The notes beneath the pieces were generated by a model that saw nothing but the letters and a program-made list of their open reading frames with translations, did not search any database and had not been told where the DNA came from. Below are positions 62,301-64,000 of a DNA stretch of 64,000 nucleotides, piece after piece. How positions within the stretch are numbered: the first letter of the stretch is position 1; each line of letters opens with the position of its first letter. The DNA comes from an uncultured Clostridia bacterium (GTDB lineage: Bacteria; Bacillota; Peptococcia; Peptococcales; Peptococcaceae): contig CALXSY010000003.1 of the NCBI GenBank assembly GCA_944391285.1, positions 49,389 to 113,388 on the forward strand, written 5' to 3'. The position numbers were made by a program, and so were the translations under genes.

Positions 62301-63759
62301 CTTGTTTCGCACCTGTTTTCCTTCCAAAAAGATTTGCTGCGCTGATAAATTTATCTGCCTTTTCATATTCCGGCTTGGTAGCTAAGCTTATGCCGACATA
62401 AACAACAATTGATATACCTACCCCGATTAACACTTGAGCAGTTGATTGACTGCCCCAAGGAGCCGGCAAAGCCACTCCAAAGCTTATCAGCAGATTATAA
62501 AAACAGAATATTATTCCCACTATCATGGACGCCAATGCCCCATTGGAATTGCCCCGGCGCCAAATAAATCCCATCACTAACGGTATAAAAACACCTGTAG
62601 TTATAATGTCTGAAGCCAGCCAGCTGACATCCAAAAAAGAACGGATTCGCAATGATATTACTAAGCCAATCAAAGTTACTATCAAAGTAGCAATCCGGGA
62701 AAATTGCAAGCGTTTAATCTCATCTTTGCCGTCACCATATAAATCCATGGCTAAAGTCATAGCTCCGGTATTGATAAGCGAATCCATCGTTGACATGATA
62801 GCCGCTGAAATTCCCACAAACACCAATGCTCCCAGAAGCGGATGCATATATCCGGTAACTATCGCCGAAACAATTCCTCCCTCAGGTATTTCCTCAAAGA
62901 GTACCAAACCTGCCATGCCGGTAAATACTACCAGCAAATACAGGGGAATATAGGCAAAGAAACTCATCGTCGTCATTTTCAACGCATCTTCATTGGTGCG
63001 GGAAGCTGATATTCTCTGCCAGACATTGGCTTGAATCATCCAAGCGCAGCCAAAAGTGATTATATATGCCAAATATTTGCTTACTCCTGCTGTCGCGCTC
63101 ATATAACCTTCTTTGCCTGCCGCTTCAGCTGCCAACGCAATTTCCTCCAAGCCGCCGGCATGCATCATAGCAACCACAAATACTGCTACTGCCGAGATTA
63201 AAAGCAAGACAAACTGAATGATATCGGTAAGCACCACTCCGCGGAAGCCGCCGAACATGGAATAAATCAGAACAATACCTGTGCCTACAATAACTGCCAA
63301 TTCATAATTCATCCCTAAATATGAACCAAAAAAAGTACCTACGCCAACCATTTGTGAAGCGGCACTGATAGTCATGAACATTAAGATCATAAAGGAAAGT
63401 AATTTAGCCACTTTTTTGGAATATCTGGCTTCCATCATTTCCCCTTGAGTCAGATAACCAATTCTTCTAATCGCTTTGGCTCCCAAGATCATTAAAAAAG
63501 TGGAAATCAAGACCGGCGCTCCATAATACCAAAAAGCACCTAACCCATCATCATAAGCCAAATCCGCTGTGGAAATAGCCGACCCGGCTCCCCACCAGGA
63601 AGCAATAAAAGTGATTGATAAAGCCCAAAAGGGCAATGAGCGACCGGCGAAGAAATAATCGATGACATTATAGTTTTTCTTCTCTTTCATAACCGCCAAA
63701 AGCAAAACGGCAAAATACAAAAGCAAGCCGATCAAGGAAAGAATTTGCAAAGTATTCAT
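62287..63759 (-). CDS. Sodium:solute symporter (SSS family)
   Basis: A 490-residue carrier with about 13 helices. The N-terminal VIDYFFAGRSLPFWALSITFIASWWGAGSAI, GEMMEARYSKKVAKLLSF and GGFRGVVLTDIIQF are family signatures; ISAAIMSTMDSLINTGAMTLAMDLY near 320 holds the sodium-binding Ser/Thr region. SSS members import proline, pantothenate, sugars, acetate or other solutes with sodium; the substrate is not determined. ATG follows TTAGGAGG. The MarR gene overlaps its end, and a promoter with an internal palindrome precedes it. Confidence 0.88.
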   Translation of the reverse strand: MNTLQILSLIGLLLYFAVLLLAVMKEKKNYNVIDYFFAGRSLPFWALSITFIASWWGAGSAISTADLAYDDGLGAFWYYGAPVLISTFLMILGAKAIRRIGYLTQGEMMEARYSKKVAKLLSFMILMFMTISAASQMVGVGTFFGSYLGMNYELAVIVGTGIVLIYSMFGGFRGVVLTDIIQFVLLLISAVAVFVVAMMHAGGLEEIALAAEAAGKEGYMSATAGVSKYLAYIITFGCAWMIQANVWQRISASRTNEDALKMTTMSFFAYIPLYLLVVFTGMAGLVLFEEIPEGGIVSAIVTGYMHPLLGALVFVGISAAIMSTMDSLINTGAMTLAMDLYGDGKDEIKRLQFSRIATLIVTLIGLVISLRIRSFLDVSWLASDIITTGVFIPLVMGFIWRRGNSNGALASMIVGIIFCFYNLLISFGVALPAPWGSQSTAQVLIGVGISIVVYVGISLATKPEYEKADKFISAANLFGRKTGAKQDESR

Positions 63760-63778
63760 CTGTTTTCCTCCTAATATT

Positions 63779-63821
63779 TCGATTTCGTATTAATTATACT
63801 TCGATATCGAATCTCTTTCAA
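63779..63821 (-). promoter_or_regulatory. Promoter of the symporter operon with an internal palindrome
   Basis: On the minus strand TTGAAA (63816-63821) and TATAAT (63793-63798) are 17 bases apart. The perfect 12-base palindrome TTCGATATCGAA (63800-63811) fills the spacer, and a related half-site with CGAAATCGAA lies at 63779-63788. This is a good operator for the co-transcribed MarR protein. The rest of the window to 64000 shows no gene that can be supported. Confidence 0.75.
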
Positions 63822-64000
63822 GCTTTTTTCTTTAATTTCTGCAAAATTTATACCTCTTCTTAATTTTTGCCGATTTAAGTGCAAAATACTCCTACCGCAC
63901 AATAAAAAACACACCTGCCCATTTTGAACAAGTCCAGAAAAAACGGACAATAGAAAAAAGCCCCCCTTTATGGTAGAATAAAAATAGCTGCCGTGAAGGG

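Overview
The window comes from an A+T-rich, endospore-forming Firmicute, most likely an anaerobic member of the Clostridia or Negativicutes. The evidence is a spoIIID gene next to an mbl/mreB-type gene at the left edge, strong AGGAGG ribosome binding sites, sigma-A promoters, FabK rather than FabI as enoyl-ACP reductase, an Agr-like LytTR/GHKL two-component pair and several secreted proteins with copper-amine-oxidase-like stalk domains. I cannot place it to genus. I saw no rRNA, tRNA or CRISPR array.

The most distinctive content is a repeated module made of a LysR regulator, an SLC13/DASS-like anion permease and a large (about 665-680 residue) cytoplasmic hydrolase of the alkaline-phosphatase/type I phosphodiesterase superfamily. 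Four hydrolases (3635-5635, 7530-9560, 17576-19602, 35041-37083), three permeases (2094-3497, 5972-7435, 33489-34931) and four LysR genes (1142-2050, 9744-10670, 16475-17404, 32536-33441) lie within 37 kb. Each hydrolase is followed by an RNA hairpin just before the next gene. The third module has lost its permease and carries a one-base frameshift in the first metal-binding motif. The likely job is uptake and hydrolysis of several related organic anions, each sensed by its own LysR protein; the substrates are unknown.

Between the modules are accessory and decaying genes. At 10.8-12 kb lie remnants of an integrative-element-type parB and of permease-like genes. At 12-13.2 kb is an autoregulated TetR gene and a small membrane protein sharing one operator motif. 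At 13.2-16.3 kb are a stalk-domain propeller protein, a lipoprotein and a broken GNAT gene. At 20-22.1 kb are a polysaccharide deacetylase and a broken ferredoxin-like gene. At 22.1-29.4 kb is a same-strand run of small exported, membrane-anchored or lipid-anchored proteins, including a tandem duplicate and a gene with an in-frame stop, with an Fsr-like MFS exporter. An Agr-like two-component system (29.6-31.6 kb) and more gene debris follow.

From 37 to 51 kb come a lipoprotein alkaline phosphatase, a YibE/F-like membrane protein, an MBOAT/DHHW acylation operon with a lipoprotein, a small three-repeat beta-sandwich protein, a giant secreted repeat protein with C-terminal stalk domains, and a cytoplasmic-looking arylsulfate sulfotransferase next to a Crp/Fnr-type regulator.

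The right end (52-61.6 kb) is a complete type II fatty-acid synthesis operon read leftwards in the order acpP-accB-accC-accD-accA-fabH-fabK-fabD-fabG-fabF-fabZ-marR. Its sigma-A promoter is followed by repeated TTAGTTAAA half-sites, a probable FabT-like operator. Beyond it a sodium:solute symporter and a MarR regulator form an operon with a palindrome inside the promoter spacer.
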